Shown one piece after another: positions 43,701-51,680 of a DNA stretch of 64,000 nt. How positions within the stretch are numbered: position 1 is the first letter of the stretch; every line of letters starts with the position of its first letter. Both the position numbers and the translations under genes were made by a program. The notes beneath the pieces were generated by a model, which was given only the letters and a program-made list of their open reading frames with translations, ran no database searches and was not told the DNA's origin. Origin of the DNA: JAAXHH01 sp965248395 (GTDB taxonomy: Bacteria; JAAXHH01); assembly GCA_965248395.1 (NCBI GenBank), contig OZ252103.1:868001-932000 (forward strand), given 5' to 3'.

Positions 43701-44612
43701 TCACCGGGCATAGTCGTCGTCGTTGTTCCCCCGCCAGTCGGGGAGGTAGCCTTCCGTGTGTCCGAAACCGTAGGAGGGTCCGATCTGGTTGATTGATTTC
43801 CACGGCCACGCCTGGCCGCCGATGATGCGGAAGTCGTTGCCCTTGCCACAGAGCCAGTAGAACATGTGAGCCACGTAACGGGCGGTGCCATGTCCCCCGT
43901 AATCGGCATGCCTGAAGTCGAATTCCGGCTCGACGATCCAGTCCCGTGCCGGCGGTACCGTGCGCCAGTAGCTGTACTTGAGCATGTGCCGCAGTCCGGC
44001 GGCCGTAGACTCCCCGCGTCGGTGCAGGATGCTCTGCGAATGCAGGCCGATGGTGCCGGCGGGACCCGAACACAACACCCCTCTTTCCTCCTTTTCCCTG
44101 CGGGTCGCGCGGATATGGGAACCGGGGGTGACTTCGGTGGGTCCCATTTCATCGGGGGTGTCCTGCGGGAAATAAAACACCTCGACGAAGTTGACCTCCG
44201 GACCGAACAGGTGGTCGGCGTCGTGGTGCCACGGCTGTGATTCCTTCGGACATTCTATCCTGTGATTGCTTACCAGCACAGGCAGGCCCACGTGCCGGCC
44301 CAGCAGCGAGCGCAAAGCACCCGCAAGCACGGGATTAAGGAGGACATGTTCAATGAACCAGTCTTCGAGCAGTATCGAACTCGGTTCGTGGGTAGCCCGC
44401 ATGCGGACCAGGTCTTCCTCGGTCATGCCGTCGGGCATGTAGCACGGGTTGACGGGAATCTTGCCGTTCAGCCATTCGCATGTGCGTTCGTTGATCTCGT
44501 CGGCCACGACGCCTTCGAAATGAAGGTATCCCTCCCGGCAGAAACGCAGTATCTCCGTGTCGGTGAGCGAAGGAGCGCAGTCGAAGGTCCGCCTGGACGC
44601 GTCGTAATGCAT
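43701..44612 (-). CDS. PhyH-family Fe(II)/2-oxoglutarate dioxygenase
   Basis: 303 residues, starting at the ATG 7 nt after AAGGA. The complete active site is visible: FCREGYLHFEGVVADEIN (N-terminal helix-strand), proximal pair in QPWHHDADH (H-x-D), VTPGSHIRATRR, distal His in GLHSQSILHRRGES, and LRHMLKYSYWR for 2-oxoglutarate binding. The C-terminal 70 residues (RYVAHMFYWLCGKGNDFRIIGG) extend beyond the minimal fold. Members hydroxylate small molecules or CoA esters. Because it precedes the kinase-M23-phospholyase fusion on the same strand, a role in making its hydroxylated substrate (for example a hydroxy-amino acid) is attractive but unproven. Confidence 0.87.
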   Translation of the reverse strand: MHYDASRRTFDCAPSLTDTEILRFCREGYLHFEGVVADEINERTCEWLNGKIPVNPCYMPDGMTEEDLVRMRATHEPSSILLEDWFIEHVLLNPVLAGALRSLLGRHVGLPVLVSNHRIECPKESQPWHHDADHLFGPEVNFVEVFYFPQDTPDEMGPTEVTPGSHIRATRREKEERGVLCSGPAGTIGLHSQSILHRRGESTAAGLRHMLKYSYWRTVPPARDWIVEPEFDFRHADYGGHGTARYVAHMFYWLCGKGNDFRIIGGQAWPWKSINQIGPSYGFGHTEGYLPDWRGNNDDDYAR

Positions 44613-44766
44613 GTTTTATTCCTTGATTATGGCTTTGCGTGGTGTCAACTTCCAGTTCAAACCTCTCTGAAGATCATTTTGAAATATGCAATGCGGTTCG
44701 CCGGCGGGACAAGTGATTTCCGGTCGGACGCATCCATTGCTCGCCTGAGGGAAGGGGTACTGAACC

Positions 44767-45879
44767 ATGGGCATCTACGAAGACATCGGCGTTCGTCCGG
44801 TGATCAACGCCATCGGCACGGCTACGCGTTTCGGAGGGGCCCTGATGGCTCCGGAAGTCCTGGACACCATGCGCGTGGCGTCACAGGAATTCTGTCTTTT
44901 GGACGAATTGCACGAAAAGGCCGGTGAAAGGGTCGCCGGGATGCTCGGCGTGGAGGCGGCCTACGTCACGGCCAGCGCCGCGTGCGGGCTGGTCATTACC
45001 ACCGCGGCCTGCATGACGGGCGCGGACCAGGAAAAGATTCGCCAGCTTCCGGACACGACCGGGATGCGATACGAGGTGGTTGTACAGAAAACCCACCGCA
45101 TAGCGTACGATCAGGCCATCCGACTCACCGGGGCCAGCCTGGTCGAACTCGACGACGCGGACGGCCCGCCCTTAGAAGCCATGCGGGACGCCATCGGCGA
45201 GAACACGGCGGCGGTTTTCTATCTCGGCAAGAACTTCAACGCATCGAGGTCGGTGCCGCTGGAACAGGCAGTAGCCATGGCCCATGCCGCGGACGTCCCC
45301 GTGATCGTCGACGCCGCCTCGGAATGTCCGCCGGTATCCACGTTGACCCGTTTCACGGAGGCCGGAGCGGACCTCGTCATATTCAGCGGGGGCAAGAGCC
45401 TCCAGGGCCCACAATCGACCGGCCTCATTTTGGGGCGCAAAGACCTGATCAAGGCCTGCGCGGTGAACGGAACGCCCTTCGCCACCGTGGGACGGCCGAT
45501 GAAGGTCAGCCGGGAGGAGATATTCGCCTTCATCAAGGCCCTCGATATCTACCTGAACCGGGACCACGAGGTGGATGCGGCAGGTTGGGAAGAAAAAGTG
45601 CGTCATATCGAAGGGGAGTTGGCCGGCATTCCCAACGTTTCCCTCAGCCGGCTTGGCCCGGAAGAAACCTACGCTGTCCCTCAACTCAAGGTCACCATTG
45701 GAAACGAATCCGGTCTAACCGGTAAAGAAGCGGTGAAAGCCCTGCTCGACGGCAGTCCCAGGATCATCGTGCAGGATAGGGGTGAGGACGGATTCTCGAT
45801 CAATCCACACAACCTGCGGGACGGACAGGAGCGGATCGTTGCCGAAAGGTGCCGGGAGGTGCTCACGTGCGGGGAATGA
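44767..45879 (+). CDS. SelA-like fold-type I PLP enzyme (D-glucosaminate-6-phosphate ammonia-lyase type)
   Basis: 370 residues, starting MGIYEDIGVRPVINAIGTATRFGG, behind GAAGGGG. The N-terminal signature VINAIGT-x-T-x-x-GG, YVTASAACGLVITTAACMTG and the Schiff-base lysine K210 in FSGGKSLQGPQSTGLI place it in the SelA/DgaE branch: bacterial selenocysteine synthase relatives that usually act as ammonia-lyases or dehydratases on phosphorylated amino sugars or beta-substituted amino acids. It is much shorter than true SelA (about 460) and lacks its N-terminal domain, so selenocysteine synthesis is unlikely. It is divergent from a PhyH gene and convergent with the 2-oxoacid dehydrogenase operon (13-nt gap). 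Confidence 0.85.
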   Translation: MGIYEDIGVRPVINAIGTATRFGGALMAPEVLDTMRVASQEFCLLDELHEKAGERVAGMLGVEAAYVTASAACGLVITTAACMTGADQEKIRQLPDTTGMRYEVVVQKTHRIAYDQAIRLTGASLVELDDADGPPLEAMRDAIGENTAAVFYLGKNFNASRSVPLEQAVAMAHAADVPVIVDAASECPPVSTLTRFTEAGADLVIFSGGKSLQGPQSTGLILGRKDLIKACAVNGTPFATVGRPMKVSREEIFAFIKALDIYLNRDHEVDAAGWEEKVRHIEGELAGIPNVSLSRLGPEETYAVPQLKVTIGNESGLTGKEAVKALLDGSPRIIVQDRGEDGFSINPHNLRDGQERIVAERCREVLTCGE

Positions 45880-45892
45880 ACGTACTTTCCGA

Positions 45893-47152
45893 TCAAGGTT
45901 CATCGAACACCGGGTCCGGTTCTTCCACGAGGTGCTTGATCCGTTGAAGGAACCGGGCTGCGGGAGCGCCGTCGAGGATGCGATGGTCGAAGGTCAGGCT
46001 GAGCGACATCATCCGCCGTATGCCCGTCGACCCGCTTTCCTCGTCGAGAACGACCACCCTTGGCGTTACGCGTCCCAGTCCGAGGATCGCGCACTGGGGA
46101 AGGTGTATGATCGGGGTGAAGGCGTCGATGTCATACATCCCCAGGTTGGTGAGTGTGAAGGTCCCACCCTGGAGTTGATCGAGCGTGAGCTTACCGGCCC
46201 TGGCGGCCTCGATCAGACGCCTGGATTCTTCGGCCAGAGCCTGGAGCGGCTTTTCGGCAATGTCCCGGATCACGGGAACGATCACACCTTCGTCGGTATC
46301 CACGGCGATGCCGATATGAATACATTCGTTCCGTACTACGCCGTCTCGCCAGGCGGCGTTCAGGAGGGGATGCTCGGCTAGGGCAACCGCGGCGATCCTG
46401 GCCATGAGCACGTACCAAGATGGCTGGAATGTTTCCGTAAACAGCACCGTAAGCGCCGTGACATCCACTTTGGTGTTCAGGGTTACCGGCGCCGTGGTCT
46501 GGTGAGAATCGACCATCCGTCGCGCAATCATTCCGCGCCGGCCGCCTACTGCGGCGGACGTGCCCGTCACCGGTGCATCATCAGCGCCTTTTTCCTGCCG
46601 GGTAGCGGCGTCCAGCACGTCCTTTTCCACGATTCGGCCCGAGCGTCCGCTCCCCTTCAGCTGGCGCCAGTCGATGCCCGCGCCTTCTGCCGCACGACGC
46701 GCCCGTGGACTGACCGCAGGGTTGCCATGGCTTCGCCCTGCGGCCGCGGTGGAACCGATCGTTGATTCATTCGCCTGTGTGACGCCAGACGCGCGTTCGA
46801 CTGTCGCTCCGCCGCCGGGTTCGATCCCTCCCGACGCAGCGACCTGAATCCTGTCCCCTCCCGTATCGTCCGCCCGGACCGGGTTCGGTTCAAAGGTGTC
46901 CACTTCCTGCTCGGAAACGATGTACCCCAGCAGCGTGCCCACCGGCACGGTAAGTCCCGGCTGTGGAGAGATATCCGGGATCTTGAGGATCCCTGTTTCA
47001 AAGGATTCGATATCCGTCGCGGCTTTGTCGCCCTCGATGGTACACACCGTTTCACCCTGGCTCACCGTTTCGCCGTCCCGTTTGAGCCATTCGACCAGGG
47101 TGCCTTCTTCCATGTTCCACCCCAGGCGGGGCATGACGATTTCGTAGGACAT
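45893..47152 (-). CDS. E2 acyltransferase of a 2-oxoacid dehydrogenase complex
   Basis: 419 residues with the classical layout: one lipoyl domain (1-78, lipoyl lysine K43 in EGDKAATDIES), a Pro/Ala/Gly-rich linker, a peripheral-subunit-binding domain (about 145-180, SPRARRAAEGAGIDWRQLKGSG) and a catalytic acyltransferase domain ending with LSLTFDHRILDGAPAARFL, which has the DHRxxDG active site. It transfers the acyl group from E1 to CoA. One lipoyl domain suits pyruvate, acetoin or branched-chain complexes alike. It is the third gene of the operon, 9 nt after E1 beta. The lipoamide dehydrogenase (E3) gene is not in this window. Confidence 0.93.
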   Translation of the reverse strand: MSYEIVMPRLGWNMEEGTLVEWLKRDGETVSQGETVCTIEGDKAATDIESFETGILKIPDISPQPGLTVPVGTLLGYIVSEQEVDTFEPNPVRADDTGGDRIQVAASGGIEPGGGATVERASGVTQANESTIGSTAAAGRSHGNPAVSPRARRAAEGAGIDWRQLKGSGRSGRIVEKDVLDAATRQEKGADDAPVTGTSAAVGGRRGMIARRMVDSHQTTAPVTLNTKVDVTALTVLFTETFQPSWYVLMARIAAVALAEHPLLNAAWRDGVVRNECIHIGIAVDTDEGVIVPVIRDIAEKPLQALAEESRRLIEAARAGKLTLDQLQGGTFTLTNLGMYDIDAFTPIIHLPQCAILGLGRVTPRVVVLDEESGSTGIRRMMSLSLTFDHRILDGAPAARFLQRIKHLVEEPDPVFDEP

Positions 47153-47161
47153 TCCCCGTTC

Positions 47162-48139
47162 CTATTCCGCCAGCAGGTTGCGGACGGCCTGTTCGATCGC
47201 CTGTCGGTTCGGTATGACGGCCTGCTCGAGCGTAGGACTGTATGGGGTGGGCACGTGGGCGCCGTTCAGGCGCTTGATCGGCGCGTCGAGTTCGTCGAAA
47301 CCGTGTTCCGTGACGTGGGCGGAGATCTCGGCACCGATCCCGCAGGGCATGAAGGTCTCGTCCACGATGAGCAGTCTGCCGGTTTTTCGCACGGACCCGA
47401 GTATGGTGTCCACGTCCAGGGGCGCCACGGTGCGCGGGTCTATGATTTCCAGGGATATGCCTTCTCCAGACAGTTCTTCGGCGACGTGCAGGGCATGATG
47501 CACCATGACGGACAGCGCCACGACCGTGGCGTCGGTCCCTTCCCGGGCCACGGCGGCCTGTCCGAAGGGGACCAGGTGTTCGCCATCGGGGACGGGTCCC
47601 CTGGAGTTCAGCAGCTGCCGGTGCTCCATGAAGAAAACGGGGTCGTCGCTGCGCAGCGCCGTGGCGAACAGGCCCTTCGCGTCGCCTGGATTGGACGGAA
47701 GGGCCACGCGAAACCCGGGAATGTGGGCTAAAATCGGATAGTAGCTACCGGAATGGTGGGTCGCCGCGGCATGCCCGACGCCGATGCAACCCCGGAGGAC
47801 CATGGGCATCTTCAAGCGCCCGTTGCTCATGTACTGCATCTTGGATGTCTGGTTGATCAGTTCGCCCAGGCCGTCCAGGATGAAATCCATGAACATGAAA
47901 TCCACGACGGGACGGGTTCCCGTCATGGCCGCACCTGTGCACAGGCCGATGAACCCCCGTTCACAGATCGGCGTATCGCAAAGCCGCATGGGACCGTACT
48001 TGTCGTAGAGTCCGGCGGTGGTTTCGAAATTTCCCCCTCGAATCCCCACGCCTTCTCCGACCACGAAAATCGTGGGATCGGCGTCCATGGCGTCGGAGAG
48101 CGCTTCTCGCACGGCTTCCGTGAAGGTCCGCTCGCTCAT
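47162..48139 (-). CDS. E1 beta subunit of a 2-oxoacid dehydrogenase complex
   Basis: 325 residues from MSERTFTEAVREALSDAMDAD at 48139. The ATG overlaps the E1 alpha stop as ATGA and has GGGAGG ahead, so translation is coupled; the longer frame is discarded. Transketolase-like pyrimidine domain (FVVGEGVGIRGGNFETTAGL, RLCDTPICERGFIGLCTGAAMTG) with the conserved Glu that activates thiamine diphosphate, and C-terminal domain (SLEIIDPRTVAPLDVDTI, IVDETFMPCGIGAEISA). It acts as an alpha2beta2 E1 with the next protein upstream. The sequence is closest in feel to acetoin/pyruvate E1 beta; substrate assignment needs structure or genetics. Confidence 0.92.
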   Translation of the reverse strand: MSERTFTEAVREALSDAMDADPTIFVVGEGVGIRGGNFETTAGLYDKYGPMRLCDTPICERGFIGLCTGAAMTGTRPVVDFMFMDFILDGLGELINQTSKMQYMSNGRLKMPMVLRGCIGVGHAAATHHSGSYYPILAHIPGFRVALPSNPGDAKGLFATALRSDDPVFFMEHRQLLNSRGPVPDGEHLVPFGQAAVAREGTDATVVALSVMVHHALHVAEELSGEGISLEIIDPRTVAPLDVDTILGSVRKTGRLLIVDETFMPCGIGAEISAHVTEHGFDELDAPIKRLNGAHVPTPYSPTLEQAVIPNRQAIEQAVRNLLAE

Positions 48140-49128
48140 GTCGCCTCCCGGAACACGTGTCCGTCCGCCGTACCGCCGTCGGGCCACGGGCTGGCGGCCG
48201 CTTCCCGTTCCGCTTCGTCCACTTCCGACCTGATGTCGGAATCAATCCGGTCCAGATCGGTCTCCGTCATCGTCCCATCGGAAAGGATATGGTCTCGAAA
48301 TCGAGGAATGGGGTCCTTTTCCCGCCACTTGGCGATTTCTTCCTCGGTGCGATACACGCCGGTGGGGCTCATGCCCTCGGCGTGGGGACGTGTCCGGTAG
48401 GTTTTGGCCTCGATGAGGGTCGGACCCTTGCCCTCCCTGGCGCGCCGTATGGCATGGGCGGCCGCCTCGCGCACGGCCAGCACGTCGTTGCCGTCGACTT
48501 CGATCCCCGGGATGCCGTAACTGGACGTGCGGGATGCCACGTCCGGGTTCCGGGAGGCATAGGAAAAGGCCACCTCGGTCGCGTACAGGTTGTTTTCACA
48601 GACAAATAACACGGGAAGGTCGAATATTGCGGCGAGGTTGAGGCCTTCGTGAAAGGCGCCGTTCCCCACGGCGCCATCGCCGAAGAACGCGACGCCGACC
48701 CCGCCGTTTCCCAGCAACTTGGCGCTGTAACCTGCCCCGGCGGCCTGCAGGATGCAGGGGCCGACGATCCCGCTGGTGCCCATGAGTCCGATTTCGGGGG
48801 CGAACAGGTGCATGCTGCCGCCCCGGCCGTGGGAAATCCCGGTCTCTCGGCCGTACAGTTCGGCGATGAGCGCGGCCGGCGAAACCCCCTTGGCCAACGC
48901 GTGGCCGTGGCCCCGGTGTGTGCTGAAAACCGCGTCGTCATCCGTCAGTCCGGCACATACTCCGGTGGCAACTGCTTCCTCGCCGATGTAGGTATGGCAC
49001 GCGCCGTGTATCAGGCCGGCCATGAAGGATCTCGCCAGCCGTTCCTCGACGGTCCGGATCGTGAACATGGTCCTGTAGAGCCATCGGTACAGTTCGTACC
49101 TGTCCCCGGTCGTGGTCGGCATAGACAT
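48136..49128 (-). CDS. E1 alpha subunit of a 2-oxoacid dehydrogenase complex (thiamine diphosphate binding)
   Basis: 330 residues. E1 alpha landmarks: RTVEERLARSFMAGLIHGACHTYIGEEAVATGV, HRGHGHALAKGV, GRGGSMHLF, and the ThDP-binding motif GDGAVGNGAFHEGLNLAA ... CENN. The HRGHGH, GRGGSMH and LYATEVAFSYASRNPDV regions resemble acetoin-dehydrogenase (AcoA-like) and pyruvate E1 alpha. It is the first gene of the alpha-beta-E2 operon. No good -35/-10 was found in the 78-nt gap to the divergent PhyH gene, so the transcription start is not assigned. Confidence 0.93.
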   Translation of the reverse strand: MSMPTTTGDRYELYRWLYRTMFTIRTVEERLARSFMAGLIHGACHTYIGEEAVATGVCAGLTDDDAVFSTHRGHGHALAKGVSPAALIAELYGRETGISHGRGGSMHLFAPEIGLMGTSGIVGPCILQAAGAGYSAKLLGNGGVGVAFFGDGAVGNGAFHEGLNLAAIFDLPVLFVCENNLYATEVAFSYASRNPDVASRTSSYGIPGIEVDGNDVLAVREAAAHAIRRAREGKGPTLIEAKTYRTRPHAEGMSPTGVYRTEEEIAKWREKDPIPRFRDHILSDGTMTETDLDRIDSDIRSEVDEAEREAAASPWPDGGTADGHVFREAT

Positions 49129-49263
49129 CCCCGGCTAAATAACTTGCCTGTTGTACTTGTGCCGTTAAATTGGGTCGTGTGCATTCAATAATACAGGTAA
49201 TTCTTCATGCGGGGCAAGGGTGATCTTCCGTCCACGGGGGATCGTTCGAAAGAGGAAATGATC

Positions 49264-50049
49264 ATGTCTACGGCACAGTCGGAAACGCATCGCGGGCTGA
49301 CCGTCGAGCAGGTCGGCAGGTTCCACGACCAGGGATTCCTGGTAGCCGGCAAGTTGTTGGATGATGACCACGTCGAGGTCCTGCGGGCGGAGTACGACCA
49401 GGTCTTCGAATCCGCGCGCGAAAGCGGCCGTTACCGAAATCTGTCCATCGACGATTCGGAAGACCGGGACCGGAAGCGAACCGCCCGGTCACAGATGCTG
49501 CAGATCATGCAGATGTGCGAACGCAGCATTGAATTCAGGAAACTGTTGTACCATGAGGCCATACTGGACGTCGTCGAGTCCCTGCTGGGCCCCAATATCC
49601 AGCTGTTTCACGACCAGGCCCTCTACAAACCGCCCCGCCAGGGCGGTCCCGTCTTCTGGCACCAGGACAACGGTTACTGGCAATGTTCGCCCGCGAATCT
49701 CGTCAGCTGCTGGCTCACGCTGGACGACGTGGACGTGTCGAACGGGGCCATGCACGTGATTCCCGGTACGCACCGTCACCTGGTTACGCACGATAGATCG
49801 TCCCAGACCAGCGCGCTACTGGACCTGGGCGACCAGGCAGATTCGGAACGGGCGACGGTGGTGGACCTGCCCGCCGGGGGCGCCATGTTCCACCACTGCC
49901 AGACGATGCACCACACTCCGCCCAACATGACCGACCGGCAGCGCAGGGCCTACGCCATACACTACATGACGCCCGGAACAAAGAGTATCAAGTCCGGCGA
50001 GTATCTCGACGTATCGTTCTCCCGTCCCATGCTGCGGATGAAAGTGTAA
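49264..50049 (+). CDS. PhyH-family Fe(II)/2-oxoglutarate dioxygenase
   Basis: 261 residues from the ATG at 49264 (AGAGGA, 7 nt upstream). An open frame extends back to 49207 and another ATG lies at 49258. Complete fold: VGRFHDQGFLVAGKLLDDDHVE, proximal pair H-Q-D in VFWHQDNGYWQC, GAMHVIPGTHRH, distal His in FHHCQTMHHTPPN, and RRAYAIHYMTP. WHQDNGYW strongly resembles the broken copy's WHQDGHYW at 21.9 kb. A second, unrelated oxygenase starts only 10 nt after its stop, so the two are very likely co-translated. Confidence 0.9.
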   Translation: MSTAQSETHRGLTVEQVGRFHDQGFLVAGKLLDDDHVEVLRAEYDQVFESARESGRYRNLSIDDSEDRDRKRTARSQMLQIMQMCERSIEFRKLLYHEAILDVVESLLGPNIQLFHDQALYKPPRQGGPVFWHQDNGYWQCSPANLVSCWLTLDDVDVSNGAMHVIPGTHRHLVTHDRSSQTSALLDLGDQADSERATVVDLPAGGAMFHHCQTMHHTPPNMTDRQRRAYAIHYMTPGTKSIKSGEYLDVSFSRPMLRMKV

Positions 50050-50059
50050 GGAAATTGAA

Positions 50060-50902
50060 ATGACGGACAGTAGCCGGTGGGAACCCCTCGGACCGGACGT
50101 GGAATCCATTCTGGCCGCCGAAAGTGATCCACTCCTGGCCCTGTCGGCAGGCCGGATCCCCGCCATCATATGCCGGCGGGCCTATTCCCCCGCCCACTGC
50201 CAGGGGTTGATCGACCGGTTCATCGATCGTGGGCTGATGCGGGATCCGAACGATCCTGAGGCCGCGGCCAGGGATAATCGCACGCGGATCGACATCGGGA
50301 CGAGCCTGGCCAACAAGGGGTCCGACAAGGAGGCCTTTCTGGAGCACGCGGCCGGTACGCATACCCTGTACGAGACGCTGTTCGAGGGGTATGACGATCC
50401 CGTGAAGTTGCTGTACGGGGTACTTGATACGCTAGCGGGTGAGAAGCGTGTCATGACCGCCCGGGAGCCGGACGGCCGCCAGTACGGTCCGGCTATCTTC
50501 CGGATCCATTACGGGGGACATACCTATAAGCCTCACATAGACCACGTCACGTTACGGGAAAAGCGCTTGGATTACGACGTGACCCGATTCGGCCACCAGT
50601 TCGCCGGGGTCGTCTGCTTTCAGAACGCCCTGCACGAGGGGCGCAGCACCCAGGCCATCCTGCACCGGTGCATGTGGACGCCCGAGGTGCAGGAATCCAT
50701 CGCGGCCGACACCTTTCACGACTACGCCCGGCGCAACGACGTCAGCAGCTACACAGTCGACCTCGAGCAGGGCGACCTTTATTTCTTCAACACCCGCCTC
50801 ATCCACGAGGTTCCGGCCGTGGAGGGCGACGCTCCGCGCATCGTCCTGGCCACCTTCATCGGCTATTCACCGGACGATCCGGAAGTCTACGTCTGGTCGT
50901 GA
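50060..50902 (+). CDS. 2-oxoglutarate-Fe(II) oxygenase (prolyl-hydroxylase-like fold)
   Basis: 280 residues, ATG at 50060 with AAGGAA upstream. Active-site residues are clear: proximal pair H-x-D in YKPHIDHVT (about 155-163), distal His in FNTRLIHEVP and the 2-oxoglutarate Arg in PRIVLATFIGY. The fold family is the 2OG-FeII_Oxy group rather than PhyH. The N-terminal half (RIPAIICRRAYSPAHCQGLIDRF) is typical of small-molecule or peptide hydroxylases. The substrate is unknown. Coupling to the preceding PhyH gene suggests two sequential oxidations on one molecule. Confidence 0.85.
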   Translation: MTDSSRWEPLGPDVESILAAESDPLLALSAGRIPAIICRRAYSPAHCQGLIDRFIDRGLMRDPNDPEAAARDNRTRIDIGTSLANKGSDKEAFLEHAAGTHTLYETLFEGYDDPVKLLYGVLDTLAGEKRVMTAREPDGRQYGPAIFRIHYGGHTYKPHIDHVTLREKRLDYDVTRFGHQFAGVVCFQNALHEGRSTQAILHRCMWTPEVQESIAADTFHDYARRNDVSSYTVDLEQGDLYFFNTRLIHEVPAVEGDAPRIVLATFIGYSPDDPEVYVWS

Positions 50903-51022
50903 GGTGATGAAGCGGTGGTTCCGGTGCCGATGCTCTCATCAGCCTATTCAACGGGTCAATTTTAAGGGTCGCGTAACCTTTCAACTTAAAGGCTCAAGAT
51001 GAAACCAGCGCCATCCGATTTC

Positions 51023-51295
51023 TCACACCACGTCCAATACCGCCTGGAGATTCTTCGCCGCGATCATCATCAATGTTCGTGCGGCACCCGATGGGCGACG
51101 GCGGCCTTGCTCCCAATCCTGCAGCGTTCGAACCGATACACCTAATAACCGGGCGAACTGAACCTGTGAAAGACCTGCTTCCTTTCGAATCCGGATAACA
51201 TCGGGCACATTGATTACACGGCCATTTTTACCTCGTTTGATTTCCTGAAGTCCTTCAAGAACCTCCTTGCCTACGTCTCGTTTAACCTCATTCAT
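51023..51295 (-). CDS. XRE-family antitoxin (HigA/NadS type), intact
   Basis: 90 residues. A short N-terminal arm (VKRDVGKEVLEGLQEIKRGK) is followed by a Cro/CI helix-turn-helix (PDVIRIRKEAGLSQVQFARLLGVSVRTLQDWEQGRRRPSG, residues 31-69; written here only to show the HTH span). This is the antitoxin half of RelE/HigB-type modules, in which it neutralises the toxin and represses the operon. AGGAGG lies 6 nt before the ATG, inside the toxin remnant, and the ATG overlaps the remnant's stop as ATGA. With the toxin truncated, this is now effectively a solitary DNA-binding protein under its own operator. Confidence 0.88.
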   Translation of the reverse strand: MNEVKRDVGKEVLEGLQEIKRGKNGRVINVPDVIRIRKEAGLSQVQFARLLGVSVRTLQDWEQGRRRPSGAARTLMMIAAKNLQAVLDVV

Positions 51296-51435
51296 CTTCT
51301 ACCTCCTGAACCAGGAATGACATCACCAGCCTCAGGATTTGTTATCAGGGCCTTCTGCAATTCCGTGTACTCATGATCGGTCAGGTATTCCCGCACAAGA
51401 CGGGTAAAGAGCCTTGTCTCGATAAAGCTGTACAT
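51292..51435 (-). pseudogene. RelE/HigB-type toxin truncated to its N-terminal 47 residues
   Basis: Reading from the ATG at 51435: MYSFIETRLFTRLVREYL, then TDHEYTELQKALITNPEAG and DVIPGSGGRR, stop at 51292. This is the well-known N-terminal half of RelE-family toxins of toxin-antitoxin operons. Intact relatives continue past GSGG with a (V/I/L)RKLRW strand and a catalytic C-terminus to 100-120 residues. Here the C-terminal part is absent, while the distal Shine-Dalgarno AGGAGG and the ATGA junction to the antitoxin are kept, as if an internal in-frame-like deletion removed only the toxic core. The upstream promoter and operator remain. Confidence 0.8.
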
Positions 51436-51438
51436 GGA

Positions 51439-51468
51439 ATAATATACGGCATTGCCGTATGGAGTCAA
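51439..51468 (-). promoter_or_regulatory. Promoter of the toxin-remnant/antitoxin operon
   Basis: On the minus strand: TTGACT (51468-51463), an 18-nt spacer, and TATTAT (51444-51439). The expected transcription start falls at about 51432-51435, essentially on the remnant's ATG, so the mRNA would be leaderless for the remnant and have a normal leader for the antitoxin. Confidence 0.65.
51444..51460. promoter_or_regulatory. Palindromic operator for the XRE antitoxin
   Basis: A perfect 7-bp inverted repeat, ATACGGC-ATT-GCCGTAT, fills the spacer between the -35 and -10 boxes. That is the expected place for the antitoxin dimer to block RNA polymerase. Confidence 0.7.
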
Positions 51469-51614
51469 GATACAAAATCCACTTGGTAGAGCACCGAGAT
51501 GAGAAACCGCCCGGTCCGTTCCGCCACAAAACGCGGATTCGCGGTTTTCTTACGAGATTCGAGGCCCTTCTTCGTCTATAATAACAAGTCGTATCAACAT
51601 AGAGAGGTGTAGCC

Positions 51615-51680
51615 GTGGCGAAGGTCTTCGACCTATCAGCAGCCGTGGACATCGGCCGCTCGCTGAACGAAAGGCTGTGA
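51615..51680 (+). CDS. Possible 21-residue ORF upstream of the membrane/coiled-coil gene
   Basis: GTG at 51615, 7 nt after AGAGAGG, reads MAKVFDLSAAVDIGRSLNERL and stops at 51680, 4 nt before the ATG of the next gene. A TATAAT-like box lies at about 51577, without a good -35. It could be a leader peptide coupling translation, a gene remnant or chance. The good ribosome site is the main support. Confidence 0.3.
   Translation: MAKVFDLSAAVDIGRSLNERL

Noticed and set aside
44767..45879. Selenocysteine synthase SelA
   Set aside because: Too short, lacks the N-terminal domain, and no selB or tRNA-Sec is nearby; the ammonia-lyase branch fits better.
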